A stretch of 64,000 nucleotides of DNA from Nitrospirota bacterium (GTDB taxonomy: Bacteria; Nitrospirota; Thermodesulfovibrionia; UBA6902). Shown piece after piece: positions 50,829 through 58,680 of this stretch. The notes beneath the pieces were generated by a model. That model was given only the letters and a program-made list of their open reading frames with translations, did not search any database and was not told the DNA's origin. Numbering within the stretch: position 1 is the stretch's first letter; each line of letters begins with the position of its first letter. The DNA lies in contig JACRMS010000020.1 of assembly GCA_016214845.1 (NCBI GenBank), positions 1 to 64,000 of the forward strand, written 5' to 3'. The position numbers were made by a program, and so were the translations under genes.

Positions 50829-53219
50829 TTACTGAAGCTCTCCGCCTATTACAGCAGGAGCATTTGTAATTACCGGCTCATCACCGATAGCGGGGTCTTC
50901 CCATGTATCGATTGAGGGCAGGGCATAGGAAGTAAGCGTCAGTGTTGAACAATTGCTGATATCAACACTCTGCATCCTCTGTTCCTTCCTCAGGGCCTTT
51001 ATAAGATATTCATTGGTCCCTTCGCTGCAATCCGAACCGTCTGCGATTGTAATCTCAGGCACCCACCTTGTGTCGGGGCCGCAGTTTGTCGGCGCTCCGG
51101 TATCCATGTCTATGCATGTGCCCGGGATGCCGTGGAGATTTCCAAAACCGCTGTATTCAAGATAAAAGGAGACACCATCGTACTTGTGTCCAGCCTGTGA
51201 GTGAACATACTGCACCTGTAACGGCGGCTGAAATTCCAGAACTGCTCCGTTGGCATCTTTCAGTACAGTAAACTGGTTCCACTGGTTCGCGCCTGTCTCC
51301 CAGGTGTAGTACTCTGTTAATTCGCTCCACGCCTTCCATCCGCAGGTCCCTTCATTCGCTAATCCGTCCTGGTTCCAGTCATCGCATGCAAGCTTTGCAA
51401 GATTGGCTTCTGTTGGTTCAAACAACGCGCCGCTCATGAAACCCCACTGCTGGCCGCCTGTGCCGGTCCCCCAGAGAAGCGCATTGCCGCCTTCTTTGAG
51501 GATCATGTCATCAGCCGATGCGCTGAAAGTATAATTGTGGGACGAATCAACCTGAGGATCGTAACCAGGCTGATATGTCGGGTCAGAAGGCGAAATGCCG
51601 CCTGCGCCCGCACTGTATTTTGGACAATTGTCATAGCATTTGAAGCTGGCCGGCACAGTGTCTCCGGGGAACACAGCGTCTTCCTTAAAGAAAATTACGG
51701 AAGTTGCGTCTGTCGGGTTGTTGCAGCTAAAAGTGGGCTGGGCCGGAGGGGGATTGTTATTCCATGTGCAGGTCAATTTTACCCTTACCTGCCCCCCTAA
51801 TGACTGGGACCAGAAATTAAGCTCACCCTGATTAAGGGCGCTTAAGTCCATATTAGACTCGGCGGTGTTCTCCCACATATTATTTTGCTGGTTCATCTGG
51901 GCGAACTTTACGAAGTTCGCGCCGTTCCATTTTACACGGGCGCTGTTGCCGTTGTCCCACCAGTCCAGAGGGACATTCTTGATAGCGCCAAGCGTAGTTG
52001 TATTTCTTACGTGCTTTTTGAGCCTGCCGCCTATTTTAACTACAGTGTAAGGCACTGCTGTTTCTCCGCCCTGTCCGTATGAGACTTTATAAACGGTAGT
52101 GCCGTTAATTACGTTAGCTTCCTCTGGAAGCCATAAGCCGTAATAGCCGATCCATCCGTAGTAGTTGTCTTTCTTAATAGGGAACCCGGAATTGCGAGTC
52201 ACTCTGCTGCCGTCTGAGTTGTAAAGACCATAGTCCCAGGCGGTTTCGTCAAAAGACGACCTGCTGAAACACTTAGGGTCGGAATTGTCTGCGTTTGCCC
52301 TCATGAAATTTGTAGTGTTGAAGGCAATATTGAAACTTTTCTCCTGGGATTGGCCGTTCCAACTATCCAGGGTATAGGCGGTCCCGCTGCCACTCGATCC
52401 GTCTGCAGCCCTGTTTAATACTGTCTTCTCGCTGAAGGTCCCGCCTTCATTGCCTTCATTGGCGAATTTCAAGAGCACCTGTCCGGTGATATCTACCTCT
52501 GTTTTCAGGACCCCCTTGAACGCGGCAACGTCTGTGTTTACAACACCGTTAACCACAGGATGTCCTATAAAGTTCATTGTAAATATACCGTAAGGGTTCG
52601 TGTCGCTTTTGCCTTCAGTTATCGCAACCTTGACATAGATCACTTTTTCAGGCATGTCCTTGTCCGCCTCTTCATGGACCCAAACTTTGACAATGTGAGG
52701 CGAACTGCTGTCGGCCCTTGAAGAGTTGACGGTCCACATCTCATAGTCAGGCGCTGTAGAGCCGGACGACTGGTTCTGTGAGCTTTCCCCGGCGCTTGCG
52801 GCGTCGTCTTTACTTTTACTGCATTGATTCATGTCGATCTGGGCTTTATAATCGCCCTTGTTGATCATGACGTCGTATTTGGTTTGGGCCATCGCGCAGA
52901 GTATTTCATTAATAATGCTGAATGCTTCTGCGGAACGCTCATGTACATAAACTTCCTGCTTGTCATTGTTGTAATCTGAATTTGACGGGATGTCTGAAGG
53001 ACTGAGATAGAGTTTTCCTATCATCAACGCCGCTACCTTACTCGTTGATGCTTTAGCTTCCACAACACTTACTTCTTCGGCCACAGTTAATGCCGTGACA
53101 CTTCCGCTGCTTCCGCTGCTGCTGCCGCCGCCCCCGCCCCCTCCGCTGCATCCCGCGAATACCACAAGGGCAGTGGCCATCAAGATAAAACAGATTGCTG
53201 AAAGAAGATTTTTTTTCAT
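50829..53219 (-). CDS. Large secreted lipoprotein of unknown function with Gly/Ser linker
   Basis: The 796-aa protein has a lipoprotein signal (hydrophobic 8-22, lipobox ending at Cys24, FAGC) followed by a poly-Gly/Ser linker (about 25-40). The mature part is rich in Asn, Gly, Trp and Tyr with no enzyme motif that I recognise; segments such as WKTRWVPEIT-like and CIDMDTGAPTNCGPD show at least eight Cys. It is probably an outer-membrane or surface structural lipoprotein. A 32-nt palindromic terminator follows. Confidence 0.65.
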   Translation of the reverse strand: MKKNLLSAICFILMATALVVFAGCSGGGGGGGSSSGSSGSVTALTVAEEVSVVEAKASTSKVAALMIGKLYLSPSDIPSNSDYNNDKQEVYVHERSAEAFSIINEILCAMAQTKYDVMINKGDYKAQIDMNQCSKSKDDAASAGESSQNQSSGSTAPDYEMWTVNSSRADSSSPHIVKVWVHEEADKDMPEKVIYVKVAITEGKSDTNPYGIFTMNFIGHPVVNGVVNTDVAAFKGVLKTEVDITGQVLLKFANEGNEGGTFSEKTVLNRAADGSSGSGTAYTLDSWNGQSQEKSFNIAFNTTNFMRANADNSDPKCFSRSSFDETAWDYGLYNSDGSRVTRNSGFPIKKDNYYGWIGYYGLWLPEEANVINGTTVYKVSYGQGGETAVPYTVVKIGGRLKKHVRNTTTLGAIKNVPLDWWDNGNSARVKWNGANFVKFAQMNQQNNMWENTAESNMDLSALNQGELNFWSQSLGGQVRVKLTCTWNNNPPPAQPTFSCNNPTDATSVIFFKEDAVFPGDTVPASFKCYDNCPKYSAGAGGISPSDPTYQPGYDPQVDSSHNYTFSASADDMILKEGGNALLWGTGTGGQQWGFMSGALFEPTEANLAKLACDDWNQDGLANEGTCGWKAWSELTEYYTWETGANQWNQFTVLKDANGAVLEFQPPLQVQYVHSQAGHKYDGVSFYLEYSGFGNLHGIPGTCIDMDTGAPTNCGPDTRWVPEITIADGSDCSEGTNEYLIKALRKEQRMQSVDISNCSTLTLTSYALPSIDTWEDPAIGDEPVITNAPAVIGGELQ

Positions 53220-53574
53220 ACTTAATTACCTCCTTTAGGTTTATTTTTTTTCGGTGTGCTTCTTTTGAAGCGCCCAAGCTAAATTATTAGCCCGTATCTT
53301 CCAACAGCATTTTTTTCGGCATTTTTAGAGAAATCTTTAGCTCCAAGCTCCAAAAAAAAATTATGACCTTATTGTAAATTTTCATTCTGAGGGCGAAATA
53401 TTTCATGAAACACTTATTAAGTGGCAGAGTTTAATGGAAAAATAGGCAGGCCATCTCTTAATAGCGGATGGAATTAATTATTTAAGGAGACTTTTTTTTG
53501 TTCTGATTCTCCCTGACGCAGGATTGCTTTGGCAAGCGGGAGTTTCAAGGAGGGTGCCCTCTTTCGTGCCGGCA
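53220..53574. other. Gene-poor intergenic stretch
   Basis: 355 bp between the lipoprotein start and a small weak ORF. AT-rich at first (TTTAGGTTTATTTTTTTTCGG), then an unexplained GC-richer segment at 53507-53575 with ACGCAGGATTGC and GAGGGTGCCCTC near-palindromes. I found no CDS, tRNA or riboswitch that I could support. Confidence 0.6.
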
Positions 53575-53907
53575 TCAAGCAAAGGAATTCACGCGCATCC
53601 CCTTGTCCTGGGAATATTGAACTGATCTGCCTTCCCTGTCATAGGTCTTGTTTGCTTCAAAAGGAGTAATAAAATTGACATGCTTGCGAATATCTAAAGA
53701 TTGAAGACTTGGCCCTTTACCACCAACTGCCATTAAATGATTATAAGACGTTATATCAATGATATCTACAGTTGCTTCCTGTTCTGTTGGATAATTTTGT
53801 CTCCTGTTGTCGAAATACTGGTTATGCGTACGAATGTCATTTATTGTATAGTTGTCAAGCTTCAGTTTGAAGAAATTAAGAAAGTTCAGATTGATTACCG
53901 TTGTCAT
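53575..53907 (-). CDS. Hypothetical 110-aa protein (weak)
   Basis: Minus-strand ORF with ATG preceded by AGAGAG at modest spacing. The protein (NLNFLNFFKLKLDNYTIND..., ending DKGMRVNSFA) has no signal, no motif I know and an AT-rich composition. It lies in a gene-poor stretch. Its reality is uncertain; the tail looks more protein-like than the start. Confidence 0.35.
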   Translation of the reverse strand: MTTVINLNFLNFFKLKLDNYTINDIRTHNQYFDNRRQNYPTEQEATVDIIDITSYNHLMAVGGKGPSLQSLDIRKHVNFITPFEANKTYDREGRSVQYSQDKGMRVNSFA

Positions 53908-54227
53908 AAAGCTCTCTTTTTTAAATAGCCCGGCAAATTCTGAGGTTGTTAGTTTGGAATTTATTATACCAAGTCATGAGAAGAATATAAATACAGCGAA
54001 CATACTTGAGACCGTTAATGCATTGTTGACCTATTTGGATGCAGCATCTACAATATACTTAACTCAAAGGGAACAAACTTGCTTTAATTCAAATTAAGTA
54101 ATAGTCGTGATACAATTTTGTAATTCAGGGAACACGCGCTTAATAAATAGTTGACAACCGGTTGATTTAATATTGTTCCTTGGTTGCCTTGTATAAAGAG
54201 GTCGGAAAAGAATTGTTACGGTCAATT
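53908..54227. other. Gene-poor stretch before the glycosylphosphotransferase gene
   Basis: 320 bp, AT-rich, with a possible -35 (TTGACA at 54151-54156) but no good -10 at standard spacing. No RNA gene, repeat or CDS could be supported; one plus-strand ORF (53852-54097) looks like a shadow. Confidence 0.5.
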
Positions 54228-55649
54228 ATGATAAGAAAAAGATTAGGAGTGTTTTTGCTGTTTCTCATTGACATCGCAGTAGTCTTTCTTGTGCTGGAGA
54301 GCGCGATGTTTATCAGAAAGAACACCCTGCCGTATTTCGTGCGGTTCCCGGAGTATCCCTCAATAGATTTCATTTTTTTCTGGTGGATTTTCCCTGTATG
54401 GGTGTTTTTTTTCGCATATGAAGGACTGTATACAAGAAGGTTCTCTTTCTGGGATGAGGTTAAGGTATTGTGGAAGGCGATCTTTTTTTCATCGCTCGGG
54501 GTATTTACGATACTCTATTTAGGCAAGTTTGGTGAGCAGGTATCCAGGACCACTGTAGTATTAATGGGCATCATTTCATTTCCTGTCCTCCCTGTTATCA
54601 GGATTAGCGTCAAGAGGCTTTTAATAAATATCGGATTACTTAAAAGCAAAGTCCTTGTTCTGGGGGCCGGAAAAACCGGAGCGCTCATTGCAAAGGCATT
54701 AAAGAGAGATGTAAACCTCGGTCTCAATGTCGTCGGCTTTCTTGATGACGACCCGGAGAAGATAGGCAAGAAACTGGAAGGGATAAAGATACACGGAGGG
54801 GTTGATAAGGCACAGAAATATATCGGCAGGTGCGGTATAGAGGATGTTGTCATCGCGATGCCGGGTTTCGATAAAGCGAAAACCATATCGTTAATCAACA
54901 AGCTGCAGCACAAGACCCATAATATCCTGCTTATCCCCGACCTCTTTGGGATCACGGTGCTCGGTACGAACCTCCAGCACTTTTTCCAGGAACAGGCTAT
55001 CGGGCTTGAAGTCAAGAATAATCTTGCACAGCCAGTAAATGTCCTTATGAAGAAAATATTTGATATAGCCGCCAGTATTTTGTTTCTATTTCTCCTTGCA
55101 ATACCGATGTTGTTAATCGTTATTCTTATTAAGACCACCTCGAATGGCCCTGTAATATTTTCACAGGAGCGAAGGGGCAAAAAAGATGTGCCTTTCAGGT
55201 GCTACAAATTCAGGACCATGTATAACGGTGCTGAGGAGAGGCTTGAGGCACTGTTTGAAAGCCATCCGGAGGCCCAAAGCGAGTGGAAAAACAATTGGAA
55301 ACTCAAGGATGATCCGAGGGTAACCAGGATCGGCAGATTTTTAAGAAAGACTTCTCTTGATGAACTGCCGCAGATATTCAATGTCTTAAAGGGCGATATG
55401 AGCCTTGTTGGCCCAAGGCCGGTCACAAAGACGGAGATAAATGAATACTATAAAGATGCCGCAGCGCTTTGTTTCTGTGTCCCCCCCGGTCTTACGGGTT
55501 TATGGCAGGTGAGCGGCAGGAGCAATACGGATTATGATTACAGGATCACTCTTGATTCGTGGTATGTCAGGAATTGGAATATATGGCTGGATATTGTTAT
55601 CCTATTCAAGACCGTAAGGGTGGTGCTCAAGATGGAAGGGGCTGTTTAG
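54228..55649 (+). CDS. Polyprenyl glycosylphosphotransferase (exopolysaccharide/WbaP-type)
   Basis: The 473-aa protein from ATG 54228 has several membrane helices (to about 130), a Rossmann-like domain (VLVLGAGKTGALIAKALKRD near 143, FLDDDPEKIGKKL near 170), another helix (about 280-300), and the catalytic domain with SQERRGKKDVPFRCYKFRTM near 320 and TSLDELPQIFNVLKGDMSLV near 382, GPRPVTK and PGLTGLWQVSGRS. It transfers a sugar phosphate to undecaprenyl phosphate to start polysaccharide or glycan assembly. An in-frame TTG at 54180 or 54213 is an alternative start. It is the only obvious glycan-initiation gene here. Confidence 0.88.
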   Translation: MIRKRLGVFLLFLIDIAVVFLVLESAMFIRKNTLPYFVRFPEYPSIDFIFFWWIFPVWVFFFAYEGLYTRRFSFWDEVKVLWKAIFFSSLGVFTILYLGKFGEQVSRTTVVLMGIISFPVLPVIRISVKRLLINIGLLKSKVLVLGAGKTGALIAKALKRDVNLGLNVVGFLDDDPEKIGKKLEGIKIHGGVDKAQKYIGRCGIEDVVIAMPGFDKAKTISLINKLQHKTHNILLIPDLFGITVLGTNLQHFFQEQAIGLEVKNNLAQPVNVLMKKIFDIAASILFLFLLAIPMLLIVILIKTTSNGPVIFSQERRGKKDVPFRCYKFRTMYNGAEERLEALFESHPEAQSEWKNNWKLKDDPRVTRIGRFLRKTSLDELPQIFNVLKGDMSLVGPRPVTKTEINEYYKDAAALCFCVPPGLTGLWQVSGRSNTDYDYRITLDSWYVRNWNIWLDIVILFKTVRVVLKMEGAV

Positions 55650-55681
55650 GGTTGGAATCTAATCAGTAACAGGAGGAGAAC

Positions 55682-55840
55682 ATGGAAAAATGGAAATGTA
55701 CAATTTGCGGCTATGTATATGACCCTGAGGCAGGAGACCCCGATGGGAACATCCCGCCTAATACACCTTTTGAAAAAATACCTGATGACTGGGTATGCCC
55801 TGTATGCGGGGCAACAAAAGACCAGTTTGAAAAGGTTTAG
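55682..55840 (+). CDS. Rubredoxin
   Basis: 52-aa ORF below the usual length cut-off: [19 protein letters not shown]..., ending [14 protein letters not shown]. Two CxxC pairs (CTICG near 6 and CPVCG near 39) bind one iron, as in rubredoxins, and the AGDP and [13 protein letters not shown] stretches match the family. An AGGAGGA ribosome-binding site lies 5 bp upstream of the ATG. It is a small cytoplasmic electron carrier typical of anaerobes, following the glycosyltransferase by 32 bp. Confidence 0.94.
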   Translation: MEKWKCTICGYVYDPEAGDPDGNIPPNTPFEKIPDDWVCPVCGATKDQFEKV

Positions 55841-55894
55841 CCCGGTTTATTCGTAATGCGTTATGAGTAATGTGTGAAAGAATAACAGATTGCT

Positions 55895-56074
55895 CTACTC
55901 AATATTGAATACTGCCACTTCCTTTATTCCCGGCAGATATTCACCTACAGGCACAAGTTTCTTGCCATCGCTGGCACAGCCTATAATTATAGTCCACAAT
56001 TGATTAAGCTCTTTCTTTTCCCTGTCATTCTCCGGGGTCATTTTAAGAAGTGAGCCGTCAAGTTCTATTTTCAT
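55895..56074 (-). CDS. Small conserved-looking protein, 59 aa
   Basis: Minus-strand ORF: MKIELDGSLLKMTPENDREK..., ending EYLPGIKEVAVFNIE. An AGGAGG ribosome-binding site precedes the ATG and the composition is protein-like. It shows no motif I recognise; the LWTIIIGCASDGKKLVPVG segment looks conserved. It sits between rubredoxin and the DUF1059-like gene and may be part of the same redox neighbourhood. Confidence 0.6.
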   Translation of the reverse strand: MKIELDGSLLKMTPENDREKKELNQLWTIIIGCASDGKKLVPVGEYLPGIKEVAVFNIE

Positions 56075-56299
56075 TATTAACAGCCTCCTTTGCTACTTAA
56101 ATTTATCAGGGTCTACCACAAACCATGCATTTCCGACTTTATCGCCGGGTGTGTCTCCGGGTTTTTCTTGTCCTTGAAGTAGTAGTAAAGCGGAAACCCG
56201 TTTCACTCAAAATAATTCTCGATACAAAAAAGAGGGATAAACGCCAGGGCCTTTATCCCTTTATGACTTATAAGCATCTTCTGTTTCTTCCTCAAGGTG
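56075..56299. other. Intergenic stretch with no assigned gene
   Basis: 225 bp. Short open stretches on the minus strand such as GDKVGNAWFVVDPDKFK and FPLYYYFKDKKNPETH look peptide-like in two different frames, which suggests a decayed gene, but no complete CDS can be supported. Confidence 0.45.
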
Positions 56300-56473
56300 T
56301 TATTCATTGTGGACGTGTTTCTTCCAACTGTCCAGATAGTCTTTTGTAACTCTCTTTATCCCGTGGTGGGTTTTTGCATGATCTGCCGCCTTCCTTAAAA
56401 CGTCGCCAGATGTCTTGCCTTTGGCCACAAAGTCACATTCAACACCTATGTCTTTGCATCCGAGTACCTTCAT
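56300..56473 (-). CDS. DUF1059-like small protein
   Basis: 57-aa ORF: MKVLGCKDIGVECDFVAKGK, then TSGDVLRKAADHAKTHHGI and a C-terminal helix ending HNE. The CKDIGVECDF and DHAKTHHG patterns match DUF1059, a small family of unknown function. GGAGGTG precedes the ATG at good spacing. Confidence 0.85.
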   Translation of the reverse strand: MKVLGCKDIGVECDFVAKGKTSGDVLRKAADHAKTHHGIKRVTKDYLDSWKKHVHNE

Positions 56474-56528
56474 ATCACCACCTCCTTCAACTCACTCTCT
56501 AATTAAATTATAGCAGACAAAAAACAGA

Positions 56529-57500
56529 TTACAACTGCCTTGTAAACTCCTCTTCCGCCTCTTTTATCAGCGCTTGCGACTCATAAATATATCTTGGTGA
56601 AAAATGAACAGCTTCAATCCTCCCCGCTCCCGCCTCCCTTGCAATTCTCCCCGCCGCTTTCGCGGTAAGATGGCAGCGCTCTTTTGCCCTGTCTTTGTCC
56701 TTGTCCATGAAAAAAGTCTCTATATAAAGGACATCCGAGCCTTTTGCAAGTTTAATAATTTTTCTTATATTTTCCTCGCTGCCCGACGCATCCACAACAT
56801 AGGAGATCTTCTGCCCTTTTGTAATTGTTGCTATTGCCCGTAGTTCTTCAAATGTGCGGGATTTGCCGTCAATTGAAAAAATACTTTCAGTCAGGCCTTC
56901 CCTTATTGCCTTTTTGAATTCTCCCAGCCACGGGCCGACCGGGAGATCCATTTTGTTCAGCTTGTCCTTGTCAATGTTTATATGAAAGTCTTCATCAAGA
57001 CTGAAGGCGAGGCAGGGGATCTGATGATCAAGGATCGTAGATGACACCCTGAAAAATGAACCTTTCATTATTACGCCGTCAAACAATTCAGCCCCTGATT
57101 CTTCACGTTTAAAAGAGTTCTGCGCCTTAAAGGAAGTTTTTTTAATGAACTTGTCCGTAACCTCCGAGACTTCGAGCACAAGCGGATAGTCCCCGATAAG
57201 GTTCCATGTATAGCTTCTCAATTTCCCCTCAACGCGGTCGGTAAATCCTTCGGGTCCGTAAAGTCTTAGAGGTGTTTCTTTTTTCAGGCTGACCCTGAGG
57301 ATATTATCGAAACCGATGAAGTGGTCAATGTGAGTATGCGAAATAAAAATATCGGTTGTCTTTAGAATGTCCCTTGCCGAAAGGTTTTCAGTGGATCCAG
57401 CGTCAAACATCAGCGCCAGTCCTTCCCTGAGCATCCTCACGTAAAGACAGGGGTCATCAAAGGGACCGTTGAGAAGCCTTGCATGGAAAGAAGGTTTCAT
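56529..57500 (-). CDS. Ribonuclease Z-like MBL-fold protein
   Basis: The 323-aa protein has the metallo-beta-lactamase metal motif SHTHIDHFIGF near residue 54 (HxHxDH), the conserved FSIDGKSRTFEEL segment, VVDASGSEENIRK and ETFFMDKDKDRAKERCHLT near 258, with final histidines in VHFSPRY. It resembles the RNase Z/ElaC branch, which matures tRNA 3' ends, but other MBL roles are possible because the exosite is not identified. Confidence 0.78.
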   Translation of the reverse strand: MKPSFHARLLNGPFDDPCLYVRMLREGLALMFDAGSTENLSARDILKTTDIFISHTHIDHFIGFDNILRVSLKKETPLRLYGPEGFTDRVEGKLRSYTWNLIGDYPLVLEVSEVTDKFIKKTSFKAQNSFKREESGAELFDGVIMKGSFFRVSSTILDHQIPCLAFSLDEDFHINIDKDKLNKMDLPVGPWLGEFKKAIREGLTESIFSIDGKSRTFEELRAIATITKGQKISYVVDASGSEENIRKIIKLAKGSDVLYIETFFMDKDKDRAKERCHLTAKAAGRIAREAGAGRIEAVHFSPRYIYESQALIKEAEEEFTRQL

Positions 57501-57654
57501 GTTTAAAATAATAGCTTAATTAGTGATATAATAACACTTGTCATTGATTGTTAATCATTTTTTTGGCCGGCAGCTAAATATCTGCCATAGAATTGCCGAT
57601 TTAGTATGTGGGACACATTTGAATTTCTATTACTATTAATGGACGGAGGATTGA

Positions 57655-58647
57655 ATGCCTGAGTTAAGAAAGGACCCGGTATCCGGCAGATGGGTTATTA
57701 TTTCAGTTGAACGGGGCAAGCGCCCTACTGATTTCGGTATGAGGACCCTCACAAAAAAAGGAGGCTTCTGCGCCTTCTGCGAGGGGAATGAGCGCACAAC
57801 GCCCCCTGAAATATTGGCCTTCAGGCCGGATGGAAGCAAGCCCAATACACCGGGGTGGACCCTCAGGGTTGTCCCGAATAAGTTTCCAGCCCTGCATATT
57901 GAAGGGAATTTAAACAGGGCCGGCGAAGGCATATTCGACAGGATGAACGGCATCGGCGCGCATGAGGTAATTGTAGAAACTCCCAACCACAGCCTGACGC
58001 TTTCATCTATGCCGCTGAAGTCAATTGAGGACGCCCTCTGGGCGTTTCATCACCGGATCACGGACCTTAAAAGAGACCCGCGCTTTAAATATGTGCTCGT
58101 CTTTAAAAATGAAGGCGAGGAGGCAGGCGCTTCGCTTGAACACACACATTCGCAACTGATAGCCCTCCCCATTGTCCCTCATCTGGTAGAGGAAGAAATT
58201 GAGCAGGCAAAGCAATACTACAGCTATAAAGAGCGCTGCATTTTTTGCGACATTATGCGTCAGGAACTAAACAGCAAGACACGCGTCATCTCCGAGAATG
58301 AAGATTTCATCGCTCTTGCTCCTTTTGCTCCGCGTTCGCCGTTTGAGACAATGATATTGCCCAAGAAACATGAATCCAGCTTTATGCCTGACGGCAAGTT
58401 CACGCTCCTGGCGCAGATCCTTCAAAAAACGCTGAAGCAGATTGACAAGGTGCTTGAGATGCCGCCGTATAATCTGATGATCCACACATCGCCGTTTAAA
58501 ATCGAGACGAATGAATATTACCACTGGCATATAGAAATAATACCCAAACTTACAAAGATTGCAGGTTTTGAATGGGGGTCGGGTTTTTACATTAATCCCA
58601 TGCCGCCTGAAGACGCCGCGAAATTCATGAGAGAAGCGGAGATATAG
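57655..58647 (+). CDS. galT: Galactose-1-phosphate uridylyltransferase
   Basis: The 330-aa protein has the first zinc-type Cys pair CAFCEGNE near residue 40, the catalytic region GASLEHTHSQL near 153 (HxH) and KEHSQ-like HWHIEIIPKL near 288. It interconverts UDP-glucose and galactose-1-phosphate. The H-T-H arrangement fits the family although classic GalT has HPH. A GGAGGATTG ribosome-binding site precedes ATG. Confidence 0.9.
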   Translation: MPELRKDPVSGRWVIISVERGKRPTDFGMRTLTKKGGFCAFCEGNERTTPPEILAFRPDGSKPNTPGWTLRVVPNKFPALHIEGNLNRAGEGIFDRMNGIGAHEVIVETPNHSLTLSSMPLKSIEDALWAFHHRITDLKRDPRFKYVLVFKNEGEEAGASLEHTHSQLIALPIVPHLVEEEIEQAKQYYSYKERCIFCDIMRQELNSKTRVISENEDFIALAPFAPRSPFETMILPKKHESSFMPDGKFTLLAQILQKTLKQIDKVLEMPPYNLMIHTSPFKIETNEYYHWHIEIIPKLTKIAGFEWGSGFYINPMPPEDAAKFMREAEI

Positions 58648-58680
58648 CTATTAGCTATTAGCTGATAGCCATTAGCTTAA
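58648..58680. repeat. TAGCTATTAGCTGATAGC-type repeat
   Basis: Tandem units of AGCTATTAGCTGATAGCCAT directly precede the kinase start. A related copy lies at 62374-62416 (GGTAGCTGATAGC, GTAGCTGTCAGCTGAT). Confidence 0.7.

Noticed and set aside
53500-53600. Riboswitch such as c-di-GMP class I
   Set aside because: Some GCAGG/GCAAGC words occur but the conserved core sequences and helix order are absent.
53852-54097. 81-aa plus-strand ORF in the gene-poor stretch
   Set aside because: Composition is low in protein-like features, it overlaps the weak minus-strand ORF, and no ribosome-binding site is present.
56125-56349. 74-aa plus-strand ORF
   Set aside because: It overlaps the DUF1059 gene on the other strand and lacks a plausible ribosome-binding site.
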